14,078 nucleotides of DNA from a bacterium (GTDB lineage: Bacteria > Bacillota > Clostridia > Oscillospirales > Acutalibacteraceae): the NCBI GenBank assembly GCA_020626545.1, contig JAHKZS010000134.1:1-14078 (forward strand), in the 5' to 3' direction. Shown here piece by piece: positions 1 through 7,097 of the stretch. Position 1 is the first letter of the stretch, and every line of letters begins with the position of its first letter. The translations under genes and the position numbers were made by a program. The notes under the pieces were generated by a model. The model saw only the letters and a program-made list of their open reading frames with translations, was not told the DNA's origin and did no database searches.

Positions 1-56
1 ATTTAGAATCGAACAGGGTTTTGATTAATTTGTACTTTTTTATTGTCTACTTTCGC

Positions 57-86
57 TTGACAGATTCAGAAAGGGAGCTTTTTAAT
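57..86 (+). promoter_or_regulatory. Candidate distal sigma-A promoter for the DUF1275 gene
   Basis: A perfect -35 box TTGACA lies at 57-62 and TTTAAT at 81-86 with an 18-nt spacer. Transcription from here would give a leader of about 70 nt before the ATG at 164. That leader has no clear Shine-Dalgarno sequence. Bases 1-56 before it are AT-rich and hold nothing I can recognise. Confidence 0.45.
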
Positions 87-128
87 TAGCAATTTAGGTA
101 GAGCGAACGTGTTAAAGTCACCGTTAAT

Positions 129-157
129 TTGATATTTAATTCATAAAGTTGTATAAT
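129..157 (+). promoter_or_regulatory. Strong sigma-A promoter abutting the start codon
   Basis: TTGATA at 129-134, a 17-nt spacer and a perfect TATAAT at 152-157 make a near-consensus vegetative promoter. The expected initiation point, 6-8 nt after the -10 box, falls at about 163-165, on the ATG at 164. The boxes are seen directly; use of the promoter is inferred. Confidence 0.65.
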
Positions 158-163
158 ATACGT

Positions 164-841
164 ATGAAAATAAAGACGACTAATTTTATGCACTACAATA
201 TGGCGATTGCAGGCGGAATATTCGGCGGGTTCGCGGTATGTAATCTCGGCGAGATATTCGGCAACGCCCAGACATTAAATTTAATAGGAATAGTCTATAA
301 CCTTGTATACTGCGACTTCGAGACACTGATACTAAGAATAATCGCCGCGCTGCTTTATATGGCGGGATTCGCGTCGGCGGTAGTCATTCCGAAAAAACTC
401 AGAGTTCATTCGGACGAAATCAGTATTGTTATAGACATTACCGCTTTTATAATACTCGCGTTTTTACCTAAAAACGCTAATTTTTTAATAAGCCTCTACC
501 CTATCTTTTTCGCGACGGCGTTTCAATGGACGGCGTTTGAGTACATTGACGGTTACTCGAGTTCGACAATATTCTCTAGTAACAATTACCGCCAGTTCGC
601 TACCGCGCTTATAGAATACATAATCGATAAGGACAAGAGCAGAATTACTAAGATAAGAGTTTTCGGGCTTACACTCTTGTACTTCCACATAGGCGTAGCT
701 TTAGCATGCGGAACGTCGGTATTTTTCGGAAGATACAGCGCGTTTATAGGAATAATCACGTTGATTCCGTCGGCTTATCTTCTTATCAAAAAGCGTATAA
801 TTCGTTTAAAGAATATTAAGAGCTTAAATAAACCGTCCTAA
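164..841 (+). CDS. DUF1275/YoaK-like integral membrane protein
   Basis: This encodes 225 residues, close to the usual length of the DUF1275 (YoaK) family, whose function is poorly known. An N-terminal GEIFGNAQTLN stretch matches the family's G-x-F-x-NAQTGN signature. A later stretch (FQWTAFEYIDG, then SSNNYRQFATAL) matches the second conserved block, Q-x(n)-G followed by TGNLR-x(n)-A-x-AL. About six hydrophobic segments are visible and the C-terminus is Lys/Arg-rich, so it should sit in the cytoplasmic membrane. I chose the ATG at 164. A TTG at 149 is in frame but lies across the -10 box, and an ATG at 188 remains possible. None of the starts has a clear Shine-Dalgarno sequence, which fits leaderless translation from 164. 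The last 18 nt overlap the 3' end of the convergent small gene. A palindrome GTCCTA-AA-TAGGAC spans the stop codon. Confidence 0.7.
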   Translation: MKIKTTNFMHYNMAIAGGIFGGFAVCNLGEIFGNAQTLNLIGIVYNLVYCDFETLILRIIAALLYMAGFASAVVIPKKLRVHSDEISIVIDITAFIILAFLPKNANFLISLYPIFFATAFQWTAFEYIDGYSSSTIFSSNNYRQFATALIEYIIDKDKSRITKIRVFGLTLLYFHIGVALACGTSVFFGRYSAFIGIITLIPSAYLLIKKRIIRLKNIKSLNKPS

Positions 842-1006
842 ATAGGACACATAGTTTTTAAGCTCGTTAGGGCTCATTTTAGAAGCCTTCTGTATAACTT
901 TCTTACGTTTTTTCTCGGGCAGACTGTGGATATATTTCATAGCGCAAAAGTTTTTACCAAGCTCGGACTTTACGTCCTCGGGCATATCGTAAAGATAATT
1001 AAGCAT
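824..1006 (-). CDS. Small hypothetical protein, 60 residues
   Basis: This is a 60-residue, charged, probably helical soluble protein with no signal peptide or membrane segment and no family I can name. Its composition (balanced Lys/Glu/Asp, HSLPEKKRKK and MSPNELKNYV segments) looks like a real protein rather than a shadow frame. I place the start at the ATG at 1006, because GAGGTG at 1013-1018 then lies 6 nt upstream; a GTG at 1015 falls inside that site. The gene lies 56 nt after accA, and the Shine-Dalgarno is part of the 3' arm of the operon's terminator hairpin. Translation would therefore depend on read-through with the stem opened, or on an unseen promoter. Its stop lies 18 nt inside the convergent DUF1275 gene. 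Function unknown. Confidence 0.6.
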   Translation of the reverse strand: MLNYLYDMPEDVKSELGKNFCAMKYIHSLPEKKRKKVIQKASKMSPNELKNYVSYLGRFI

Positions 1007-1039
1007 AAAAAACACCTCAACCTTATTATAGGTTGAGGT
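1007..1039 (-). terminator. Rho-independent terminator of the fatty acid operon, probably bidirectional
   Basis: Read on the minus strand, a 9-bp perfect stem (1031-1039 with 1014-1022) closes an 8-nt loop and is followed at once by six T residues (1007-1012). It begins 24 nt after the accA stop, as expected for the end of the operon. On the plus strand the same stem is followed by T runs at 1043-1048 and 1054-1061, so it could also end the DUF1275 transcript. The 3' arm contains the Shine-Dalgarno of the next minus-strand gene, and the loop reads TATAATAA on the minus strand. Confidence 0.8.
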
Positions 1040-1062
1040 TAATTTTTTATTCGTTTTTTTTA

Positions 1063-1848
1063 TCAGTCGTCTTGTTTTCCAATTTTTCTGAATCTATTAT
1101 ATCTCATTTTAGCGAGTTCATCGCCGGGAATCGAGAGATTTTTCTCAAAAGTACGGCAGATAAGAAGCTTTAAGCTTTCGAACATTTTTCTGTCATCGTT
1201 CGAGGGTTCCCGTAAAATACGCTCGATTACGCCGAGCTCGAATAAATCCTTGGCGGTAAGCTTCAGACACTCAGCCGCTTCGGGAGCCTTGGAACTGTCT
1301 TTCCAAAGAATACTTGCGCAGCCCTCGGGCGAAATTACCGAATAAACCGCGTTTTCCATCATCCAAACCTCGTCCGCGACCGCGAGAGCTATAGCTCCGC
1401 CGGAACCGCCCTCGCCGATAAAAATAGCGAGCACAGGAGTTTTAAGCGCCATCATCTCCATTAAGTTAGTAGCGATAGCGTGTCCTTGGCCTCTTTCCTC
1501 GGCGCCGATTCCGCAAAAAGCTCCGCTCGTATCGACAAAGGTAAGGATGGGACGGTGGAATTTTTCAGCCTGTTTCATAAGGCGTAAAGCCTTTCGGTAG
1601 CCCTCGGGATGAGCCGCTCCAAAGTTACGCTCCATACGCTCGAAGGTATTTCTACCCTTCTCTAAGCCGATAACCGTAACGGGCATATCGTTTAACATTC
1701 CGACTCCGCCTACTACGGCTTTATCGTCGCTGTAATTTCTATCGCCGTGAAGCTCGACGAAGCTCTCGCCGAACAGCGCGTTTATATAATCTACGGAGGT
1801 CAGTTTTTTTGTACTGCGCGCGGCAGCGACTTTTTCAAAAGCGCTCAT
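1063..1848 (-). CDS. accA: Acetyl-CoA carboxylase carboxyltransferase subunit alpha
   Basis: AccA pairs with AccD to transfer the carboxyl group from carboxybiotin on AccB to acetyl-CoA, giving malonyl-CoA, the committed step of fatty acid synthesis. The 261 residues carry the family landmarks: ELHGDR (32-37), a PEGYRKALRLMKQAEKF block (81-97), GIGAEERGQ (113-121), the glycine-rich GEGGSGGA (145-152) and SPEGCASILWKD (173-184). It is shorter than the roughly 320 residues of the E. coli and Bacillus proteins because the N-terminal helical extension is missing. The upstream frame belongs to accD, so this is not a sequencing truncation. The start ATG overlaps the accD stop as TAATG, which suggests translational coupling and a 1:1 supply of the two subunits. 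It is the last gene of the operon. Confidence 0.95.
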   Translation of the reverse strand: MSAFEKVAAARSTKKLTSVDYINALFGESFVELHGDRNYSDDKAVVGGVGMLNDMPVTVIGLEKGRNTFERMERNFGAAHPEGYRKALRLMKQAEKFHRPILTFVDTSGAFCGIGAEERGQGHAIATNLMEMMALKTPVLAIFIGEGGSGGAIALAVADEVWMMENAVYSVISPEGCASILWKDSSKAPEAAECLKLTAKDLFELGVIERILREPSNDDRKMFESLKLLICRTFEKNLSIPGDELAKMRYNRFRKIGKQDD

Positions 1849-2714
1849 TACTTTTCGACCTCCCCGTAATTATGTATTTTTAAAAGATGGGTAAGCGTTT
1901 CTTTAAGATAACGCCTGTCTACTACTTTATCTACGAAACCTTTTTGCAGTACAAATTCAGCGGTCTGGAAGTCTTTAGGAAGCTTCTGGCGTATAGTCTG
2001 CTCGATAACGCGCGGGCCAGCGAACGCGATAAGCGCCTTGGGCTCGGCTAAGATAATATCGCCCTCCATAGCGAAAGAAGCCGTTACACCGCCCGAAGTC
2101 GGGTCGGTAAGAACGGTTATATAGAGAAGTCCCGCGTCGCTGTGCATTTTAACGGCGCCCGAGGTTTTAGCCATCTGCATCAGGGATAAGATACCCTCCT
2201 GCATTCTCGCTCCGCCCGATACAGTGAATACGACAATCGGGAGCTTATGCTCGGTAGCGTACTCGAACGCGCGGGTAATTTTATCTCCCGTAACAGTACC
2301 CATGGAACCCATCATAAACTCGGAATTCATACTTACAATTACGATATCAATTCCGCCGAGCTTACAAGTACCGCAGATTACGCTTTCCTTTTCGCCGCTT
2401 TTCTTTTTATTTTTCTCGAGCTTTTCATCGTAATCGGGAAAGTCGATAATATTTGTACTCTCGAAATCCGCATCCATCTCAACGAAAGTATCCTTATCGG
2501 CGGTCATATTAATTCTGTCGCGCGCGTTAAGGCGGAAATGGTAGTTACATTTAGAACATACACGAAGATTTTCCTCAATATCGGTGGTTAAAAGCAGAGT
2601 TCCGCATTCGGGACATTTCTTCCACATCTCGTCTGGGACAAAAGGCTTTTTAACGTCCTTTTCGTCACTGCTTTCAAGCTCGTTTTTAGGTTTCATAAAA
2701 GTAAATAAATCCAT
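1848..2714 (-). CDS. accD: Acetyl-CoA carboxylase carboxyltransferase subunit beta
   Basis: AccD is the zinc-binding half of the carboxyltransferase. At the N-terminus Cys34, Cys37, Cys53 and Cys56 form the C4 zinc ribbon typical of bacterial AccD. The crotonase-like core follows, with SGGARMQEG (166-174) forming an oxyanion-type loop, TDPTSGGVTASFA (203-215) and GPRVIEQTI (233-241). The length of 288 residues is normal. The start ATG at 2714 follows an AAAGGA site about 8 nt upstream and lies 28 nt after accC. The stop overlaps the accA ATG by one base. Nothing essential appears to be missing. Confidence 0.95.
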   Translation of the reverse strand: MDLFTFMKPKNELESSDEKDVKKPFVPDEMWKKCPECGTLLLTTDIEENLRVCSKCNYHFRLNARDRINMTADKDTFVEMDADFESTNIIDFPDYDEKLEKNKKKSGEKESVICGTCKLGGIDIVIVSMNSEFMMGSMGTVTGDKITRAFEYATEHKLPIVVFTVSGGARMQEGILSLMQMAKTSGAVKMHSDAGLLYITVLTDPTSGGVTASFAMEGDIILAEPKALIAFAGPRVIEQTIRQKLPKDFQTAEFVLQKGFVDKVVDRRYLKETLTHLLKIHNYGEVEK

Positions 2715-2742
2715 CTAAATAATCCTTTACTTATTTAATAAC

Positions 2743-4086
2743 TTATTTGCGTTTCTCGAAATCTTCCATAAAATCGGTGGTATAGCTTCCGTCGACAAAT
2801 TCCTCGTCACAGAGTATATCTACCATTAAATCACGGTTAACCTTAACGCCTCTAACGTTAAGCTCGGACAGCGCCATCTTCATCTTTCTGATAGCGAGTT
2901 CCCTTGTTCTTCCCTGAACAATTACCTTGCCTATCATAGAATCGTAAAACGGCGGGATAACGTAGTCCTGGAAAAGCGCGGTGTCGAATCTTACGAACGA
3001 ACCGCCGGGAACGTGCAAAGCCGTAACCTTTCCGCACGAGGGACGGTAGTTGTTATCGGGATCCTCGGCGTTAATACGGCACTCAATCGCGTGACCGTGG
3101 AAATAGACCTGCTCTTGTGTGCGGTTAAGCTCGATACCCGCGGCAACTCGAATCTGCCACTGGACGATATCCATACCCGTAACCATTTCGGTTACGCCGT
3201 GTTCAACCTGGAGCCTTGTATTCATTTCCATAAAATAGAAATTACCTTCGCTGTCGTACAGGAACTCTACCGTTCCGACCGAGTTATAGTTTACGGCGTG
3301 AGCGGCTTTTACCGCCGCTTCCATCATAGCCTTTCTCGTTTCCTCGGAGATAGACGGTGAGGGGCTTTCCTCAATAAGCTTCTGGTTATGGCGCTGAACA
3401 GAGCACTCACGCTCGCCTAAGCAGATAGCGTGACCGTGCTTATCGCAGAGAAGCTGCATTTCGATATGTTTTACAGGCTTCAGGAATTTTTCTATGTATA
3501 ACGCTCCGTCGCCGAAAGCGGATTCAGCCTCGGCAAAGGCGCTGTTATAAGCGTTTTCAAATTCATCGGGCGAACTTACAAGGCGTATACCTCGTCCGCC
3601 GCCGCCGGAGCGAGCCTTAATAAGAAGCGGATATCCGACTTCCTCGGCGAGAACTTTAGCGGACTCGACGTCCTCAAGTACGTCTGTACCCGGGGTAACG
3701 GGTACTCCCGCGTCACGCATAGTTTTTCGGGCCATATCCTTATCGCCGAGAAGACTAATCATCTCGGAAGTGGGACCGATAAACTCAATATTACATTCCT
3801 CACAAAGCTTTACAAACTTAGCGTTTTCGGAAAGAAGTCCGTAACCGGGGTGGATAGCCTGAGCTCCGCTCTCTACCGCCGCTGTTAAGATAGCAGGCAT
3901 ATTAAGGTAGCTGTCGGCTACTCTGGCTCCGCCTACGCAATAACTCTCGTCCGCCATCTGAACGTGCATTGAGTCCTTGTCGGCGGTGGAATAAATCGCT
4001 ACGGTATCAATTCCCATCTCACGACAGGCGCGGATAATACGAACCGCGATCTCGCCTCGGTTAGCAACTAATATTTTACTAAACAT
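2743..4086 (-). CDS. accC: Biotin carboxylase subunit of acetyl-CoA carboxylase
   Basis: AccC uses ATP and bicarbonate to carboxylate the biotin on AccB. Its 447 residues match the family (E. coli 449). The N-terminal domain has KILVANRGEIAVRIIRA and HPGYGLLSEN. The ATP-grasp domain has the glycine loop GGGGRG (161-166), ERECSVQRHNQK (226-237) and the metal and catalytic block EMNTRLQVEH (287-296), preceded by Glu274. The position after VEH is Gly instead of the nearly universal Pro (VEHP), a small oddity next to the active site. The start ATG at 4086 lies 16 nt after fabZ with only a weak GGATG-type ribosome binding site, so translation probably depends partly on ribosomes coming from fabZ. 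Confidence 0.95.
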   Translation of the reverse strand: MFSKILVANRGEIAVRIIRACREMGIDTVAIYSTADKDSMHVQMADESYCVGGARVADSYLNMPAILTAAVESGAQAIHPGYGLLSENAKFVKLCEECNIEFIGPTSEMISLLGDKDMARKTMRDAGVPVTPGTDVLEDVESAKVLAEEVGYPLLIKARSGGGGRGIRLVSSPDEFENAYNSAFAEAESAFGDGALYIEKFLKPVKHIEMQLLCDKHGHAICLGERECSVQRHNQKLIEESPSPSISEETRKAMMEAAVKAAHAVNYNSVGTVEFLYDSEGNFYFMEMNTRLQVEHGVTEMVTGMDIVQWQIRVAAGIELNRTQEQVYFHGHAIECRINAEDPDNNYRPSCGKVTALHVPGGSFVRFDTALFQDYVIPPFYDSMIGKVIVQGRTRELAIRKMKMALSELNVRGVKVNRDLMVDILCDEEFVDGSYTTDFMEDFEKRK

Positions 4087-4102
4087 TATTTCACATCCAA
4101 AA

Positions 4103-4513
4103 TTACATTAACACAAAACTAAAGTCCGCGCTCACGCAAAGCTTACCGTTAACGTAACCTTTAGCGCTGATAAAATAGAAATTTCCGCGGCTTCTCGTAA
4201 GCACACATTCGCTCTCGAGAGTATCGCCCGGTTTTACCATACCCTTGAATTTAACGTTATCCATTTTCGTAAAATAGGGAGTTTTTCCGGCGCACTTATC
4301 CGCGAGCATTACGCAGCTCGACTGAGCCATCATTTCGCAGAGAATTACTCCCGGGACAACAGGGTTGCCGGGGAAATGTCCCTTTAAAAAGAACTCGTCG
4401 CCGCTTACGGTATACTTACCGCGTGAGGTTGTATCGTCAACCTTCTCGGCTTCCTGAACGAGAAGCATATTATCTCTATGGGGTATAATCTTTTTAATTT
4501 CTTCCTGATTCAT
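4103..4513 (-). CDS. fabZ: 3-hydroxyacyl-ACP dehydratase FabZ
   Basis: FabZ removes water from 3-hydroxyacyl-ACP to give trans-2-enoyl-ACP in the elongation cycle. The 136-residue hotdog-fold protein opens with IIPHRDNMLLV, close to the family's IPHRYPFLLVD. It carries the signature FLKGHFPGNPVVPGVILCE, in which His46 and Glu60 correspond to the catalytic His/Glu pair. AGAGG sits directly after the accB stop, about 6 nt before the ATG at 4513. The gap to accB is 10 nt and to accC 16 nt. A fabZ between accB and accC is a common arrangement in Firmicutes fatty acid operons. Confidence 0.95.
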   Translation of the reverse strand: MNQEEIKKIIPHRDNMLLVQEAEKVDDTTSRGKYTVSGDEFFLKGHFPGNPVVPGVILCEMMAQSSCVMLADKCAGKTPYFTKMDNVKFKGMVKPGDTLESECVLTRSRGNFYFISAKGYVNGKLCVSADFSFVLM

Positions 4514-4523
4514 AACTTACCTC

Positions 4524-4967
4524 TTAACCGATATTGAATAACGGCTGGTCGTATTCTACGACATCTCCGTTTTCCACTAATATTTCGGTGATTGTACCGC
4601 TTTTATCGGCGGTGATTTCGTTCATAATCTTCATAGCCTCGATAATGCAGACCACGTCGCCCTTGTTGACTGTATCGCCTACGCTTACGAAAGGCGGTCT
4701 GTCGGGAGCGGGAGCGGCGTAAAATACGCCTACCATTGGGCTTTTAATAGCGTTGCCCGAAGCCGCGGGAGCTGACGAAACAGCAGCCGCGGGCGCCGAA
4801 GACTGGGTCTGAGGAGCTGAGCCCTGAGCCGAAAAAGCTACTACGGGAGAATCCGCGCTCGGCTTAGCGAGACGGATAGAATCCTCCTCGTCGCTGATTT
4901 CGATTTCCGCTAAAGAGCAGTCCTCTAAAACTTTTATATATTCCTTCAGAGTTTCAATATCTATCAT
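4524..4967 (-). CDS. accB: Biotin carboxyl carrier protein of acetyl-CoA carboxylase
   Basis: AccB carries the biotin that shuttles carboxyl groups between AccC and the AccAD carboxyltransferase. The 147 residues comprise an N-terminal domain (1-35), an Ala/Ser/Pro/Gln-rich flexible linker (about 38-72), and a C-terminal biotinyl domain with the thumb-like stretch [18 protein letters not shown]. The biotin-acceptor sequence EAMKIMNEI puts the modified lysine at Lys113. AGGAGA lies 7 nt before the ATG at 4967, and fabF ends 18 nt upstream. No biotin ligase gene is in the window. Confidence 0.95.
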   Translation of the reverse strand: MIDIETLKEYIKVLEDCSLAEIEISDEEDSIRLAKPSADSPVVAFSAQGSAPQTQSSAPAAAVSSAPAASGNAIKSPMVGVFYAAPAPDRPPFVSVGDTVNKGDVVCIIEAMKIMNEITADKSGTITEILVENGDVVEYDQPLFNIG

Positions 4968-4985
4968 TTTAATGTCTCCTATCTC

Positions 4986-6212
4986 CTATATCTTCTTAAA
5001 CACAAGGCAGGTATCGTGACCGCCGAAGCCGAGGTTTGTACTCGCGCTTACGGTTAAATCACGCTTTTTAGGCTTACCGAGAGTGTAGTCGAGGTCACAT
5101 TCGGGATCGACTTCATCTGTGCCGATTGTCGGCGGAACCATTCCGTCCTTAAGCGCCATTACGGAAACAATTGCCTCTATCGCGCCCGTAGCTCCGAGCA
5201 TATGACCTGTCATAGACTTTGTGGAGCTTATGCTTATATCGTAAGCCTTTTCGCCTAAAGCGGCTTTAACCGCCATTGTCTCGGTTTTATCGTTCATCGG
5301 AGTTGAGGTTCCGTGAGCGTTTAAGTAAACTACATCCTCGTCAGTAACGCCCGCTTCCTCAAAGCCGATTCTTATCGCCTCGGCAAGTCCTTCGCCGTTC
5401 GGTTCGGGAGCTGTTACGTGGTGAGCGTCACAGGTATTTCCGTAACCCGAAATCTCGGCGTAAATCTTAGCGCCGCGGGCTTTAGCGTGTTCGTATTCCT
5501 CGAGAATAAGCACACCGGCGCCCTCGCCCATTACGAAGCCGTTACGTTTAACGTCGAACGGAATAGAGGCTTTCTTAGGATCTTCTGTAGTAGAGAGAGC
5601 CTTCATATTAGAGAAGCCGGCGATAGTAAGCGGATGTACAACATACTCCGCGCCGCCCGCGATAACCGCGTCAGCGTAACCGTCCTTAACAGCGTGGAAG
5701 GCTTCTCCGATAGAGTTTGCGCCTGTAGCGCAAGCTGACATAACCGAAAGGCTTACACCCTTGGCTTTATATTTAATAGCGACCTGTCCGGTAGCGATAT
5801 TACCAATCATTTTAGGGATAAAATGAGGGCTAACCTTACGAGGTCCTTTTTCGATTAAGTTCTGGGTATTCTCTACGAAAGAATAAAGTCCTCCGATACC
5901 CGCTCCTATGTATGAGCCGAGACGTTTTTCGTCTACCGTGCCGATAATTCCGCTGTCCTCGACCGCTTCCTTAGCGGCGGCTAAAGCGAAAATCGTGTAC
6001 ATATCGGTTTTTCTTAAATCACGTTTTTCCACAACAGTGGTCGGATCGAAATCCTTAACCTCGCCCGCGATTTTAACGGCGAGATTATCCGTATCAAATT
6101 TCTTGATTTTATCAATACCGCAAACGCCGTCAAGCATATTTTTCCACATTGTCGGAACATCATTTCCGACAGGTGTAACAGCGCCTACGCCTGTAACAAC
6201 TACTCGTCTCAT
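4986..6212 (-). CDS. fabF: 3-oxoacyl-ACP synthase II (elongating ketosynthase)
   Basis: FabF condenses malonyl-ACP with a growing acyl-ACP. The protein has 408 residues from the ATG at 6212, which begins MRRVVVTGVGAVTPVGND as the family does. GAAAGG lies 8 nt upstream. The frame stays open a further 51 codons upstream, but that extension runs back into fabG and does not resemble the family. The thiolase-fold catalytic residues are the nucleophile Cys161 in SACATGANSIGEA, His300 in NAHGTSTPMND, Lys332 in STKSMTGHMLGATGA, and His337; they line up with E. coli Cys163, His303, Lys335 and His340. The C-terminus has the usual SASTNLGFGGHDTCLVFKK. It follows fabG after an unusually long 130-nt structured spacer. 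Confidence 0.95.
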   Translation of the reverse strand: MRRVVVTGVGAVTPVGNDVPTMWKNMLDGVCGIDKIKKFDTDNLAVKIAGEVKDFDPTTVVEKRDLRKTDMYTIFALAAAKEAVEDSGIIGTVDEKRLGSYIGAGIGGLYSFVENTQNLIEKGPRKVSPHFIPKMIGNIATGQVAIKYKAKGVSLSVMSACATGANSIGEAFHAVKDGYADAVIAGGAEYVVHPLTIAGFSNMKALSTTEDPKKASIPFDVKRNGFVMGEGAGVLILEEYEHAKARGAKIYAEISGYGNTCDAHHVTAPEPNGEGLAEAIRIGFEEAGVTDEDVVYLNAHGTSTPMNDKTETMAVKAALGEKAYDISISSTKSMTGHMLGATGAIEAIVSVMALKDGMVPPTIGTDEVDPECDLDYTLGKPKKRDLTVSASTNLGFGGHDTCLVFKKI

Positions 6213-6252
6213 AATTTTTGCCTTTCTAAATGTATGTATACAATTATCGGTT

Positions 6253-6351
6253 GCAATGTAAAAGCTCACCCAGCCCAAACCAGTCGTACGTCTCGCGCTA
6301 AGAGCGCACTCGCCGTACTCCTTATTTTGCGCAGCGCTTTTGCTACATTGC
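6253..6351 (-). other. Structured element between fabG and fabF
   Basis: In the fabG-fabF spacer, 6253-6265 and 6336-6351 are inverted repeats: 13 bp of pairing with a 3-nt bulge, about 70 nt apart. In the mRNA the 5' arm contains the fabG stop codon. Inside the loop is a smaller hairpin, GCGCT-3 nt-AGCGC (6295-6307), between flanking GTAC sequences that could pair. No T run follows, so a terminator is unlikely. It could be an RNA processing or stabilising element, a small palindromic repeat inserted in the operon, or an unknown cis-regulatory RNA. Confidence 0.5.
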
Positions 6352-7086
6352 GATACCGCCGTCAACTCTTATTACTTCACCTGTTACGTATGAAGCGTAA
6401 TCGCTGCATAAGAACGCGATTACATTAGCGACGTCCTCGGGAACTCCTCTGCGCTTCATCGGGATTGAGGAAGCGATTTCGTCCTTAATCTTATCGGATA
6501 ACGCCTGAGTCATAGCGGTGTCGATGTAACCCGGAGCTACGGCGTTTACTGTAACGCCTCGAGCCGCGAGCTCGCGCGCTACGGATTTAGTAAGTCCGAT
6601 AACGCCCGCCTTGGAAGCTGAATAGTTAGCCTGTCCTGCGTTACCGTTAATTCCTACGATAGAAGCCACGTTTACAATACGTCCGCTTCTCTGGCGCATA
6701 AAGGGCTTATATACGTGCTTAGTCATATTAAACGCGCCCTTTAAGTTAACGTTAATTACCGCGTCAAAATCAGCCTCGGGCATATTGAGCATAAGCTTAT
6801 CGCGCGTGATACCGGCGTTATTTACAAGGATATCAATCTTTCCGAATTCGGAAATAATTTCCTTTATAACAGCTTCGCTCGCGGCGAAATCGCTTACGTC
6901 GCAGTCGTAAGCCTTAACCTTTACGCCTAATGCCTTAACGGCCTCTGTAGAGGCGTTTTTATCGTCCTCGGAGCCTATACCTACAATCGCGATATCAGCT
7001 CCCAAAGAAGCGAGCTTTTCGCATACGCAACGTCCGATTCCGCTGTATCCGCCTGTAACAACGGCAACTTTACTTTTAAAATTCAT
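6343..7086 (-). CDS. fabG: 3-oxoacyl-ACP reductase
   Basis: FabG uses NADPH to reduce 3-oxoacyl-ACP to 3-hydroxyacyl-ACP. The 247-residue short-chain dehydrogenase has the cofactor loop TGGYSGIG (11-18), NNAG (89-92), Asn114, and the catalytic residues Ser142, Tyr155 and Lys159 in the YSASK context. It ends in the typical VDGG-x-AM C-terminus, so the 3' end is intact. AAAGGAG lies 6 nt before the ATG at 7086, and fabD ends 11 nt upstream. The stop codon lies in the 5' arm of the hairpin that precedes fabF. Confidence 0.95.
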   Translation of the reverse strand: MNFKSKVAVVTGGYSGIGRCVCEKLASLGADIAIVGIGSEDDKNASTEAVKALGVKVKAYDCDVSDFAASEAVIKEIISEFGKIDILVNNAGITRDKLMLNMPEADFDAVINVNLKGAFNMTKHVYKPFMRQRSGRIVNVASIVGINGNAGQANYSASKAGVIGLTKSVARELAARGVTVNAVAPGYIDTAMTQALSDKIKDEIASSIPMKRRGVPEDVANVIAFLCSDYASYVTGEVIRVDGGIAM

Positions 7087-7097
7087 AGCTTTCTCCT

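Noticed and set aside
835..848. Palindrome GTCCTA-AA-TAGGAC as terminator of the DUF1275 gene
   Set aside because: The stem is short and the T run starts 6 nt later; the hairpin at 1014-1039 is a far better terminator.
1013..1015. GTG start for the 60-codon gene
   Set aside because: The GTG is part of the GAGGTG ribosome binding site that serves the ATG at 1006.
6213..6365. N-terminal extension of FabF by 51 codons
   Set aside because: It starts with TTG inside fabG, has no family similarity, and the ATG at 6212 has a good ribosome binding site and the canonical MRRVVVTG start.
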